33,402 bases of DNA from NCBI GenBank assembly GCA_021296475.1, contig JAGWAJ010000013.1, forward strand, positions 538-33,939. Direction: 5' to 3'. Below are positions 1 through 6,977 of the stretch, in pieces; positions within the stretch are counted from its first letter, which is position 1, and each line of letters starts with the position of its first letter. The position numbers and the translations under genes are program-made. A model generated the notes under the pieces. It worked only from the letters and a program-made list of their open reading frames with translations. It ran no database searches and was not told where the DNA came from. This DNA comes from Acidobacteriota bacterium (GTDB lineage Bacteria > Acidobacteriota > Vicinamibacteria > Vicinamibacterales > UBA8438).

Positions 1-490
1 AGACCTTCGGCCCGCTGCGCGACGCCTTCAACCACGAGCACGGCTGGAGCCGGCCCGACGACCCGGCGCGGGCGCGGACGCAGCAGCCCGGGCACCGCGC
101 CTACCTCGAAGCGGCGAAGCTGCGCGCCGGGCTGGCGGTCGAGACCGACCCGCGCGAGGTCATCCGGGACTACCTGGTGCAGCGCGTCGAGCACGGCGTC
201 GTGCGCGACCGCGCCGATGTTGTCGCCGCGCTGCAGGAAGCGGGACTCGACGTGCCGCGGCAGGGCACGGACTACCTGACCGCCCGCGACCCGGAGAGCG
301 GGAAGCGGTGGCGGCTGAAGGGTGCGCTGTACGAGCAGGACTTCAACCCGGAGCGACTGGTCGGCGCGGCTGCGGCAGAAGTGGGAGACCGACCGGCAGG
401 AGGCGGAACGGCGGAGCTGCGGCGGCGTGGCGAGAGCTGGAGCAACGCTGCGAGCAGCGCGCAGCGTTTCATCGGAGCCGATACGGCGGC
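1..490 (+). pseudogene. MOBP/ColE1-like relaxase, C-terminal remnant with frameshift
   Basis: The reading frame is open from the window edge and its start lies outside. The encoded stretch includes HEHGWSRPDDP, REVIRDYLVQRVEHGVV, LQEAGLDVPRQGTDYLT and DPESGKRWRLKGALYEQDF, which is the pattern of the post-catalytic region of ColE1 MbeA-like (MOBP) relaxases. The catalytic N-terminus with its Tyr and His triad is not in the window. After about position 370 the family-like end (AWRELEQRCEQRAAFHRSRYGG) continues in a different frame, ending near 490, so the gene carries an indel between roughly 365 and 410. Such relaxases nick oriT and pilot plasmid or IME DNA. Downstream remnants of other mob genes support the call. 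I infer a non-functional copy, although a sequencing indel is possible. Confidence 0.6.
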
Positions 491-821
491 GTGGACCGGA
501 CGGATCCACGTACCGCCGATGCAGGGGTGGCTCCTGGCCGCGGCGACGGGCCTGAGTCTATTGGTGGCTATCTGCGGCGCCGGCTCGGGGACGATGCGCT
601 GGTTGTCGAAGAGCATCGAGAACCGGCTCCGGACTCTGCCGGTTCTCAACAGGAGCATCGATCAGGACCGCCAGCCCCTGGCCCGGTTCCGGACGGCGGC
701 ATGGCGCGTGGAGCGGCGCGAAATCGACGGCGGGCGGCTCGCCGCGCTGCCGGCTGGCTCGATGGAGCGTCCGCCCTGGACCGTGGGCGGGCCGCCTGCC
801 GTGAAGCTGTCGAGCGAGTGA
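491..821 (+). pseudogene. single-TM mobilization accessory protein, 3' remnant
   Basis: In the frame that ends at the TGA at 819-821, one hydrophobic segment (about 525-590, beginning GWLLAAATGLSLLVAIC) is followed by a polar region and a tail reading WTVGGPPAVKLSSE. Small one-TM proteins with this kind of tail lie between the relaxase and coiled-coil genes in ColE1-like mobilization modules of this type (compare MbeB/MbeC positions). No start codon or intact N-terminus is visible, because the frame runs straight back into relaxase sequence. The simplest reading is that a deletion fused the relaxase 3' part to this gene. The predicted location is the inner membrane. Its function in mobilization is inferred only from position. 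Confidence 0.4.
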
Positions 822-836
822 GGGAGGGTACGCCAG

Positions 837-1069
837 TTGTTGACGGCCTTTCGCGCGTTGTCCAGGCAGTACGAGACGGAACAGCAGCGGCACTGCGAGG
901 AGCAGCGGCGGCACTCCGAGCTGGTCGAAGCCTTGCAGCAGCGGGTCGAGCAGCAGGCCGCGGAGAACAGGACCTTGCGGCAGCTGGTCGAACACTTCGG
1001 CGGGCAAGTGATGCGCTTGACCGCGGACTTAGGACGCTCGCCGAGACGTTGCGCGGGTCGTGGAACTGA
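837..1069 (+). pseudogene. MbeD-like coiled-coil mobilization protein, frameshifted
   Basis: A TTG at 837 opens a frame encoding a heptad-rich, charged coiled coil (LLTAFRALSRQYETEQQRHC, then repeated E, Q and R residues, QVMRLTADL). Family members of this small entry-exclusion/mobilization type (MbeD-like) usually end in a short LAETLRG-type tail. That tail exists here but in the next frame (LRTLAETLRGSWN, stop 1067-1069), so one indel falls near 1028-1033. The gene starts 16 nt after the previous stop, as expected in a mob operon. A GTG at 818 that overlaps the upstream stop is in the other frame. Identity rests on composition and order, not on a diagnostic motif. Confidence 0.4.
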
Positions 1070-1147
1070 TGCAGCGCCACGGCCGGCAGCGCCGGCCGGA
1101 GAGGGGCCATGGCCCGAGCCGCTAGAGCCGCAGCGGGACCGAGCGCA

Positions 1148-1385
1148 TCAACGTCCGTCGCGGGCGAGGTACCTCGCCCAATCGTCCATCAGCAGCCGCC
1201 GCCGCTCGAACAGGTCCGACCGCGCATAGGCCGCCTCGACCTTGTTCTGGACGTGGGCCAGAGCCGCTTCGATGACCTCCCGCGGGTGGTCGGTCTCCTC
1301 GGCCGCCCAGTCCCGAAACGACGACCTGAAGCCGTGTGCAACGGCGGCGATCTCGTGGTACTGGAGCATCTTGGGCAACGCTAGC
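1148..1385 (-). pseudogene. P4-type tyrosine recombinase, C-terminal fragment
   Basis: The minus strand encodes about 76 residues that match the last 75 residues of the integrase at 3156-4350 almost position for position: PKMLQYHEIAAVAHGFRSSF, DHPREVIEAALAHVQNKVEA, then the tyrosine segment AAYARSDLFERRRLLMDDWA. The HxxR box and the nucleophilic Tyr context are kept, and one codon is deleted (AHVQNK against AHVVQNK). Similarity stops abruptly near 1385, and the Arg box and core-binding domain are gone, so it cannot be active. It sits just after the mob remnants and converges with them, which repeats the mobC/integrase arrangement at 2770-4350. I read it as the stub of an earlier or tandem element. 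Confidence 0.75.
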
Positions 1386-1533
1386 AGGACGCGACGTTGG
1401 GTCGTCGGTCACATCATGTGGCGAGATCCGCAACCGCATTCGCGAAACCAAACGATCTTGCGCGACCGAACACGCGCCGCGAATTTCTCGGTCAGGGTTG
1501 TCCCGTCCCTCCACCCAACCGGCACCTCCTCGG

Positions 1534-2280
1534 TCACCGCCCGCTTCTCCTCATACTGCCAACTAGCTTACGACCCTCCATGTGATGCACGGAGCAGACC
1601 ACTTCCCTATCTCTTCGGCGCGCAAAGGACTCCCCGGTTGGATACATCGTCAAGATATCCAGGACCGAGGCCTCGTATTCTTGCCCAACGAAGGCTGAGA
1701 ATCTCTCCAGACACGCCTCCCCAGCAAGGACGGCAATCTGTTCCTGGCCCGGAAATCTGGCAAGGTCCAGATCGAACACGGCGTAGACCTCGTTGTCATG
1801 CGGGGCAGTGCAAGGTACGGCTGCGATTCCGGCTATTTCGGTCTCCGATGCCTGCTCGGACGGAGCTGCAAGCGGAACGTCGTCGTTGAAACAGTCACCC
1901 AACCGTACCTGAAAAACACTGACTTCGCCTTCGCCCACGATAGCGCCCGTTTGGTCTCGTTCGGCCGGAGTAGGTACGAGGACATACACAAGCGCCACGG
2001 CCAACACCGCACCAACCACGAGGCTGTACCTATCCCAAAACGGTATCGACGGTTTGCCTATGACTGACTCAACCTTGTCGGGCGTGAGTTCCCACCCCTG
2101 CTCGCAGACAACACAGGATAGCCAGTATTTCTTCTTTGTGACTAACCTGAAGATCCTGTACACGTGGAAAAACCTGTAGCCGAGACTCAACTGAAACGGC
2201 TGTATCCTCCCGCAGTTGGCACACTCACGCTCATCTCTGCCCAGGTTCAGCAGCCGTCCGTCCGAACCCCACATGATCAC
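1534..2280 (-). CDS. zinc-ribbon, single-TM protein with septum-formation-like domain
   Basis: This 248-residue protein begins with a probable zinc ribbon: C20xxC23 and C56xxC59, spaced by an aromatic-rich stretch (GYRFFHVYRIFRL). A transmembrane helix follows at about 86-103 and then an outer domain starting near GDCFNDD. That domain holds VPCTAPHDNEVYAVFDL and later Cys residues, the pattern of the septum formation domain (PF13845) common in actinobacterial membrane proteins. The topology is zinc ribbon inside, domain outside. Its GTG start (2280) overlaps the stop of the truncated methyltransferase ORF by 4 bases (GTGA), and an in-frame ATG lies two codons on (2274). A run of G residues about 10 nt upstream could serve as the ribosome binding site. 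Its local A+T content is higher than its neighbours', which fits cargo of the mobile element. Its biological role is unknown to me. Confidence 0.6.
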   Translation of the reverse strand: MIMWGSDGRLLNLGRDERECANCGRIQPFQLSLGYRFFHVYRIFRLVTKKKYWLSCVVCEQGWELTPDKVESVIGKPSIPFWDRYSLVVGAVLAVALVYVLVPTPAERDQTGAIVGEGEVSVFQVRLGDCFNDDVPLAAPSEQASETEIAGIAAVPCTAPHDNEVYAVFDLDLARFPGQEQIAVLAGEACLERFSAFVGQEYEASVLDILTMYPTGESFARRRDREVVCSVHHMEGRKLVGSMRRSGR

Positions 2281-2477
2281 TCGCTACCCCCTTGGGCTTC
2301 TGGGTCGCGAAGAGCCTTCGGCGCGATGCCCCCTTCGACGGCGCGCTGCGGGCCTCTGAAGATGTCGAGGAACTCGTTGTAGAAGCTCTGGGTCTCGCCC
2401 TTCTCGTACGTGGCGGCAGCCGATTCACGGGCGAAGCCGGCGGCCCGCGTTCGGACTTCGTTCCACGAAAGCCTCAT
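2277..2477 (-). pseudogene. MmeI-type (type IIL) DNA methyltransferase, N-terminal stub
   Basis: The ATG at 2477 opens a 66-codon frame. Its first 40 or so residues (MRLSWNEVRTRAAGFARESA, then GETQSFYNEFLDIF) have the look of the N-terminus of large class I SAM-dependent DNA methyltransferase/restriction fusion proteins of the MmeI family. Those proteins run to about 900 residues or more. After FLDIF the likeness ends, and a 26-residue tail leads to TGA at 2279-2277. The SAM-binding and NPPY motifs are absent, so no methyltransferase activity is possible. The stop overlaps the start of the zinc-ribbon gene, so the stub may now act as a translated leader for it. I infer a deletion that removed a restriction-modification cargo gene. 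Confidence 0.5.
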
Positions 2478-2769
2478 CGCCGCCGTCAGTCGGTAGGGTC
2501 GGTCCAAGGGCCGCCCCGTTGCGACCACGCCGCAGACGGTCGAGAATGTCTGCGCCAGCATCGGCGACAGCGTATCACGGCCGGACGTAGAGCAACGGAG
2601 CTGAACCACCCCGTCGGTCGGCGCGTCAAACCCGCTCCGCGGGTCCTCCACTGCGTGCCGGCCTTCCAGGTGACCCGCCGTCCGCCGGGGCGGTGGTTGC
2701 AGTTGTGCCGCAAGCCAGCTTGCGGCCCTGGAACGGAGCGGCGGGCCGTGCCCCCGCTCCGTCCAGGCG
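2478..2769. other. intergenic region of the mobile element, candidate oriT-containing stretch
   Basis: I see no convincing gene here. The only clear structure is the perfect 8-bp inverted repeat at 2707-2726 just upstream of mobC. In ColE1-like and related mobilization modules the origin of transfer commonly lies upstream of mobC, so this is the natural place to look for oriT. No nic consensus could be assigned by eye. Confidence 0.35.
2707..2726. repeat. inverted repeat upstream of mobC (possible oriT stem)
   Basis: GCCGCAAG (2707-2714) and CTTGCGGC (2719-2726) are perfect inverted copies separated by four bases. The repeat lies about 45 bp before the mobC start. Inverted repeats beside the nick site are typical of relaxase recognition regions. 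It could equally be a transcriptional hairpin. Confidence 0.4.
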
Positions 2770-3180
2770 GTGCGCCGATGCGTGACCGCCGCAACCGTCA
2801 GGGTGCACGCCCGCGTGTCGCCGGCGGAACACGCCGACTGGCAGGCGAAGGCGGCGGCGGCCGGCGTGCCGGTGTCCGACCTGCTGCGGCAGGCGATAGC
2901 GCGGACCCGGACGTGGACCGCGCCGGCCGCCGACGCCGAGCGCGAGCGTACCCGGCAGATCGCCCGCATCGGCAACAACCTGAACCAGCTCGCCCGCTGG
3001 GCCAACCGCCACGCCTCGGCCGTCGAGGCCGTCGAGGTGATCGCCTACCTCGTGGCGTTCGAGCGGGAACTGCGCAAGGCCACCCGCCTCGGCGGACACG
3101 GCGGCGATGCACACGCGGTGCCTCCCGGCGCGGACTCGGCTCCGGTCCGAGCAGGTCACCGGCCCCTGCGAGCCAGGTAG
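2770..3180 (+). CDS. mobC: MobC-like relaxosome accessory protein
   Basis: The sequence matches the MobC/mobilization protein family: an N-terminal beta strand and helix region (TVRVHARVSPAEHADWQAKA, AAAGVPVSDLLRQAI) of ribbon-helix-helix style, then ERTRQIARIGNNLNQLARWA, the signature helix of the family, and a helical end (VEVIAYLVAFERELRKA). Such proteins bind oriT and help the relaxase open the strands. Normal members end shortly after this point. Here the last 25 or so residues are unrelated and run over the end of the convergent integrase. The GTG at 2770 is the first start. An ATG at 2779 in another frame reads MRDRRNRQ, a more typical family beginning, so a small indel near 2795 may have displaced the true start. 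No relaxase gene follows, so the protein has no partner in this copy. Confidence 0.75.
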   Translation: MRRCVTAATVRVHARVSPAEHADWQAKAAAAGVPVSDLLRQAIARTRTWTAPAADAERERTRQIARIGNNLNQLARWANRHASAVEAVEVIAYLVAFERELRKATRLGGHGGDAHAVPPGADSAPVRAGHRPLRAR

Positions 3181-4350
3181 TCGGCCCAATCGTCCATGAG
3201 ACGCCGCCGACGCTCGAACAGGTCCGAGCGCGCGTAGGCCGCCTCGACCTTGTTCTGGACGACATGCGCGAGCGCCGCCTCGATGACCTCCCGCGGGTGA
3301 TCGGTCATTTCCGCCGCCCAGTCCCGGAACGACGAGCGGAAGCCGTGGGCAACGGCGCCGATCCCGTGGTACTGGAGCATCTTCGGCAGCGTCGACGGCG
3401 AGATCGGCCTCCCGCTCCGCATCGGGAACACGAGCGGATTGCCGTCGCTGAGCGCCCGCGCCGCATCGAGGACCTCCAGCGCCCTCCCGCACAGCGGAAC
3501 GCGGTGCTCGCGCTTCGCCTTCATCCGCAGCTCGGGAACGGTCCACACGCGTCCGGCCACGTCCATCTCGTCCCACGTCGCGAGCCTGACCTCCGCCGAC
3601 CGAGCGGCAGTCAGCACGAGAAACTCGAACGCCAGCTTGACGGCGGGCTGCCCGGACTTCGACGTCCGTACCGTCTCGACGGCCGCACCTACCTCCTTGT
3701 GGGGCAGCGCCAGCCGGTGCGTCACGATGTCGTTCTGCGGGCCGAGCACCGGCAGCACTCGATCGCAAGGGTTGTCGTTCCGCATGTCCAGCGCGATGGC
3801 CCACTCCAGCACCGACCGGATGCGCTGGCGGACCTCCCTGGCCGTCGCCGCCTTGACGTGCCAGATCGGCGACAGGATCTCCAGCACGTCGGCCGTGTTG
3901 ACTTCGGAGACCGGCCGGCTGCCGACGCGGGGGAACACGTACCGCTCCATGCTCCGCCACCAGTTGTGCACGTGCCACCGGCCCCGCCAGCCGCCGCGCT
4001 TCTGTTCGAGGACCCGTCGGGCAGCTTCGGCGAACGTCGGAACGCCCTGGACGCGGCGTTTCTCCGAGAGGGGGTCGCCGCCAGAGCGGGCCAGCATGCG
4101 GTTGGCGAGGGCCTGCTCGCGGGCCTTGGCGAGCGGGACGAGCGTGGCGGCACCGAGTCCGAGTTCGCGGCGGCGGCCGCGGATGACGAGGCGTTGGACC
4201 CAGCTTCGCGTCCCGGACGGCTGGACGAACAGGTACAAGCCGTTGCCGTCCGCGTGGCGTCCAGGCGGTGCGGGAGAGGGCCTTGTCGGGGTGGCGTCCC
4301 CGGCGCTTGGTTCTGCGGGGCGAGGGGGCGGGTTTGGCTACAACATCCAT
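3156..4350 (-). CDS. P4-type tyrosine recombinase (integrase), N-terminus frameshifted
   Basis: The main frame (about 4238 to 3156, 360 residues) contains the end of the DUF4102 arm-binding domain (LYLFVQPSG, RRRELGLG), a core-binding domain and the catalytic domain. The recombinase residues are present: R213 (LTAARSAEVR), H298xxR301 (AHGFRSSF), H325 and nucleophile Y335 (AAYARSDLF). The only in-frame start upstream is a TTG at 4238, in the middle of the arm domain. The true N-terminus (MDVVAKPAPSPRRTKRRGRH, starting ATG 4350) lies in another frame, which rejoins near 4260-4290 where ADGNGLYLF would begin. One indel therefore separates the two. P4-like integrases insert elements at tRNA or other target sites. 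A 3' fragment of a close relative lies at 1148-1385. The gene is probably inactive unless the indel is an assembly error. Confidence 0.8.
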
Positions 4351-4356
4351 TCCCCC

Positions 4357-4362
4357 ATTATA
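4357..4362 (-). promoter_or_regulatory. candidate -10 box for the integrase
   Basis: A perfect TATAAT on the minus strand ends 6 nt before the ATG at 4350, which would place transcription start at or very near the start codon (a leaderless mRNA). No good -35 hexamer is visible. A perfect -10 is notable in such G+C-rich DNA. Confidence 0.35.
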
Positions 4363-4418
4363 TGCGGGATTGGGCGGGATTCCGCCACACGTCCTGACCC
4401 GCTCAATCCGCGACGACG

Positions 4419-4442
4419 AATCGTAAACGATTACTGGCCAGT
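4419..4442. repeat. two adjacent palindromes upstream of the integrase
   Basis: AATCG-TAAA-CGATT (4419-4432) is followed directly by the perfect 10-bp palindrome ACTGGCCAGT (4433-4442). They lie between the integrase and the convergent end of the core dehydrogenase gene. This is the expected side for the recombination site or for integrase or excisionase binding, but no tRNA gene or matching direct repeat was found to define an att core. Confidence 0.3.
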
Positions 4443-4496
4443 AGTTTGCGGCCTGTATCGCACAACCATCGGACGCTGGCGGACTACCGTTGGGTG

Positions 4497-6281
4497 TCAA
4501 GGAAGCGCGAACACGAAGAGATTGTTGGCCGCGCCGGGCCGGATCTCGGGCGTCAGGACGGTGAATCCCGAGGCGGTGCCCGCGTTGCCGGTGCTGACCG
4601 CCACGTACTGGCGGCCGTCGACGGCGTAGCTGATCGGGAAGCCGGTGACGGCGGACCCGAGATTGATCTCCCAGAGCACCTCGCCGGTCTCGTCGTCGAA
4701 GGCCCGGAAGCGGCCGTTGACGTCCCCGCCGAAGACCAGCCCGCCACCGGTCGCCACGAGCGACATCGTCGCCGTCCGCTGCGAGTGGATCCACCGCGTC
4801 ACGCCCGTCTCGGCCGAGATCGCGTGGACCGCGCCGAGGTCGTCCGTGCCCGGCGAGAGCTGGTTGCGCACCGCGAGCGCGTAGATCGCAAGGGCGCCGC
4901 CTTCGGTCGCCAGCATCCGCGCGCAGGTGTTGCGCAGCGGGTAGTACATCGTGTTGGTCCGCGGGCTGTAGGCGCCGGCTTCCCAGTCCTTGCCCCCGAG
5001 CAGGGTCGGGCAGGCGAGCACCTCCTGGCCCAGGGCGCCGAAGACGACCTCCGAGTTCTCCGAGACCGCGCCGGTCGCCCCGTCGATGTTGCTGACGACG
5101 TTCTGGGTCACGGTCGGGGTCGCCCAGAGGAACTCCCCCGTCTCGCGATCCAGCGTGTAGACGATGCCGGTCTTGCCGGGGATGCCGGTCAGCACGCGCC
5201 GGATCTCCCCCGCCCGGATGCGCGGGTTGATCCAGCTCACCGCCGCCGGATCGGGCGCGACGGCGGTATCGACCAGCAGCCGCTCGAAGGGATGGTCGAG
5301 GTCCCAGTGGTCGTTCAGGTGCTGGTAGTACCAGCGAATCTCGCCGGTCGCGCCGTCGAGGGCCAGCGTCGAGTTGTGGTAGAGGTGCTTGTTGCCGGTG
5401 CCCCCGAGCATGAACTTGGGCGCGGGCGAGGTGACCGACGTCCCGATGTAGACGAGGTCCAGCTCCGGGTCGTAGCTCGGCGCCATCCAGGCGCCGACGT
5501 GCTTGCGGTCCTCGAAGGGGACGCCGCCCCACGTCTCGTCGCCCGGCTCGCCGGGGGCCGGAATCGTCCGCCGGCGCCACAGCTCCTCCCCCGTCCGCGC
5601 GTCATGGGCCGTGATGACGCAGGCGTCCGGCCCGCCGGCCGGCATGCAGCTCCGGCCCGAGATCGCCCGGCCGCCGGCGACGATCGGACCCGAGGTCTGG
5701 GTTGCCGGGTTGATCTGGTAGTCGAGGATCTGCGTCTCCCACGCCTGCTCGCCGGTCTCCGCGTCGAGGGCAAAGATGTGGTCGTCCGTGCTGGTGTCGA
5801 TGATGTAGCGGCCGTGGATGGCCACGTTGCGGTTGGTCTGCAGCAGGTAGGGGAAGACGTATTCCTCCATGTCCTCCGGCACCTCGCGCCGATGCTCCCA
5901 GATGAGGTCGCCGGTGACGGCGTCGATCGCCTGGATGACGTCGCTCGGGTTCGGCATGTAGAGCACGCCGCCGTAGGCCAGCGGCGTCCCCTGCTGGCTG
6001 CCCGGGCCGAGGGGGCGGGTCCAGACCATCCGCAGGTCGCCGACGTTCTCCCGGTCGATCTGATCGAGCGGGCTGTAGCCCGAGCCGTCGAGCGTCCGGC
6101 GCCACATCAGCCAGTCGCCCGGCGCCGGATCCTGCAGCATCTCGTCGGTCACCGGCACGAACCCGCCGTCCGGGGCCTGCGCGCCCGCCGCGGCCGCACC
6201 GGCCAGACAGATTGCCGTCACCGCCGCCGCGAACAACAGGCCTCGCATCGATCCGTCTGGCTGGTTCATCTCGCTCTCCAA
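4497..6281 (-). CDS. secreted PQQ-type quinoprotein dehydrogenase
   Basis: This is a 594-residue eight-bladed beta-propeller of the methanol/ethanol dehydrogenase superfamily. The repeated tryptophan-docking patterns are visible (ALDAETGEQAWE, ALDGATGEIRWYY, AFDDETGEVLWEI). A signal peptide follows the MRGLLFAAAVT start-like segment, and cleavage after AAAAGAQA is likely, so the protein works in the periplasm. The ATG at 6281 is the first start; MNQPDGS and MRGLLF are later alternatives. The catalytic region reads HWDLDHPFE with D327 and D329, the Asp-x-Asp seen in lanthanide-dependent enzymes. The usual metal-binding Glu and Asn are not found at the expected places, and the vicinal Cys-Cys pair is replaced by C212 and C221. 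There is no CxxCH haem site. The substrate is unknown. It is transcribed away from the his cluster. Confidence 0.85.
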   Translation of the reverse strand: MESEMNQPDGSMRGLLFAAAVTAICLAGAAAAGAQAPDGGFVPVTDEMLQDPAPGDWLMWRRTLDGSGYSPLDQIDRENVGDLRMVWTRPLGPGSQQGTPLAYGGVLYMPNPSDVIQAIDAVTGDLIWEHRREVPEDMEEYVFPYLLQTNRNVAIHGRYIIDTSTDDHIFALDAETGEQAWETQILDYQINPATQTSGPIVAGGRAISGRSCMPAGGPDACVITAHDARTGEELWRRRTIPAPGEPGDETWGGVPFEDRKHVGAWMAPSYDPELDLVYIGTSVTSPAPKFMLGGTGNKHLYHNSTLALDGATGEIRWYYQHLNDHWDLDHPFERLLVDTAVAPDPAAVSWINPRIRAGEIRRVLTGIPGKTGIVYTLDRETGEFLWATPTVTQNVVSNIDGATGAVSENSEVVFGALGQEVLACPTLLGGKDWEAGAYSPRTNTMYYPLRNTCARMLATEGGALAIYALAVRNQLSPGTDDLGAVHAISAETGVTRWIHSQRTATMSLVATGGGLVFGGDVNGRFRAFDDETGEVLWEINLGSAVTGFPISYAVDGRQYVAVSTGNAGTASGFTVLTPEIRPGAANNLFVFALP

Positions 6282-6361
6282 TCCGCCGGTGCCGGCCCCC
6301 GGCCCATGCGTGCTGCGCGCTCCGGGCTCGGCACCTGTCGCTGTGACGCGCTACGGTGCCG

Positions 6362-6367
6362 TAGAAT
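6362..6367 (+). promoter_or_regulatory. candidate -10 box upstream of hisI
   Basis: TAGAAT fits a -10 element, about 110 nt before the hisI ATG. The same hexamer lies just upstream of the ECF sigma gene and of the copper/haem oxidase gene. No convincing -35 box accompanies it, and it overlaps the outer arm of the hairpin at 6364-6416. Confidence 0.3.
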
Positions 6368-6416
6368 ACGTCAAGAGGCCCCGTCCGCAACGGGTGGGGC
6401 CTCTTTCTGCGTATTC
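6364..6416 (+). promoter_or_regulatory. long stem-loop in the hisI leader (attenuator-like)
   Basis: GAATACG (6364-6370) pairs with CGTATTC (6410-6416). Inside it AGAGGCCCC (6374-6382) pairs with GGGGCCTCT (6396-6404), followed by TTCT. The inner stem with its partial T-tail looks like an intrinsic terminator. The upstream gene is divergent, so there is no plus-strand transcript to terminate except the hisI leader itself. It may be an attenuator or a structured leader, or a terminator of something not recognised. Confidence 0.5.
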
Positions 6417-6477
6417 GCGCGCTCGGACGCCGAGTCCGGGCTCCGCCCGCACGCCGGGAACACGAGGAAGGCGGCAA

Positions 6478-6813
6478 ATGGACTTCTCCAAGCTCGACGG
6501 CCTGATCCCGGCCGTCGTTCAGGACGACGAGAGCGGCGAGGTGCTGATGGTCGGCTTCATGAACGAGGAGGCGTTCGAGCGCACCCGCGCCTCGGGGTTC
6601 GCCACCTTCTTCAGCCGCACCCGCGGCCGGCTGTGGATGAAGGGAGAGACGTCCGGCAACCGGCTCAAGGTCCGCCGGCTGCTGGCCGACTGCGACGACG
6701 ACACCTTGCTGCTGCGGGTGGAACGGCAGGGCGACGGCAACGTCTGCCACACCGGCGAGCGCTCCTGCTTCTTCAAGCCGATCGACGCCGTGCCGGCGCA
6801 GACCGCGGTGTAA
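6478..6813 (+). CDS. hisI: phosphoribosyl-AMP cyclohydrolase
   Basis: HisI opens the adenine ring of phosphoribosyl-AMP, the third step of histidine synthesis, in the cytoplasm. The 111-residue protein has the family hallmarks: MVGFMNEEAFERT, FFSRTRGRLWMKGETSGN, then DCDDDTLLLRV with the Cys-Asp metal site, and the HTGERSCFF end with a second conserved Cys preceded by GNVCHTG. The length equals that of stand-alone HisI; no HisE domain is fused. The ATG at 6478 is preceded by AGGAAGG at a good distance, which fixes the start over longer in-frame openings upstream. It is the first gene of the his cluster, separated from hisG by 206 bp that contain a possible promoter and a terminator. No hisE was found in the window. 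Confidence 0.95.
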   Translation: MDFSKLDGLIPAVVQDDESGEVLMVGFMNEEAFERTRASGFATFFSRTRGRLWMKGETSGNRLKVRRLLADCDDDTLLLRVERQGDGNVCHTGERSCFFKPIDAVPAQTAV

Positions 6814-6929
6814 CCCGCTGCCCGCCGCGGACTGACCGGCGCCACCGCGTGGAGCCTGCCCCTCCCGCGGACGGCGTAGCCCCCCGAATCGTCGCCCGAC
6901 GGCTCCGCCTGGTACCCGGGCAACTCCGG

Positions 6930-6959
6930 TTGACGGCCCTCGCGCGGCTGGGATAGGGT
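6930..6959 (+). promoter_or_regulatory. candidate promoter for hisG
   Basis: TTGACG (6930-6935), an 18-nt spacer and TAGGGT (6954-6959) form a moderately good sigma70-like pair. Transcription from here would begin just before the terminator hairpin at 6978-7009, giving a very short attenuated leader. The -10 match is weak. Confidence 0.35.
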
Positions 6960-6977
6960 ACAGGGTCACTTACCGCG

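Noticed and set aside
4380-4496. tRNA gene as integrase target
   Set aside because: No cloverleaf, anticodon arm or CCA-type 3' end was found in this stretch.
2626-5580. Long minus-strand open frame across the integrase and quinoprotein
   Set aside because: It reads through two unrelated real genes in the wrong frame and has low-complexity composition. Only its short part near 4350 matters, as the displaced integrase N-terminus.
6289-6477. N-terminal extension of hisI or a histidine leader peptide
   Set aside because: The open frame contains no run of His codons, and the good ribosome binding site directly before 6478 gives the standard HisI start.
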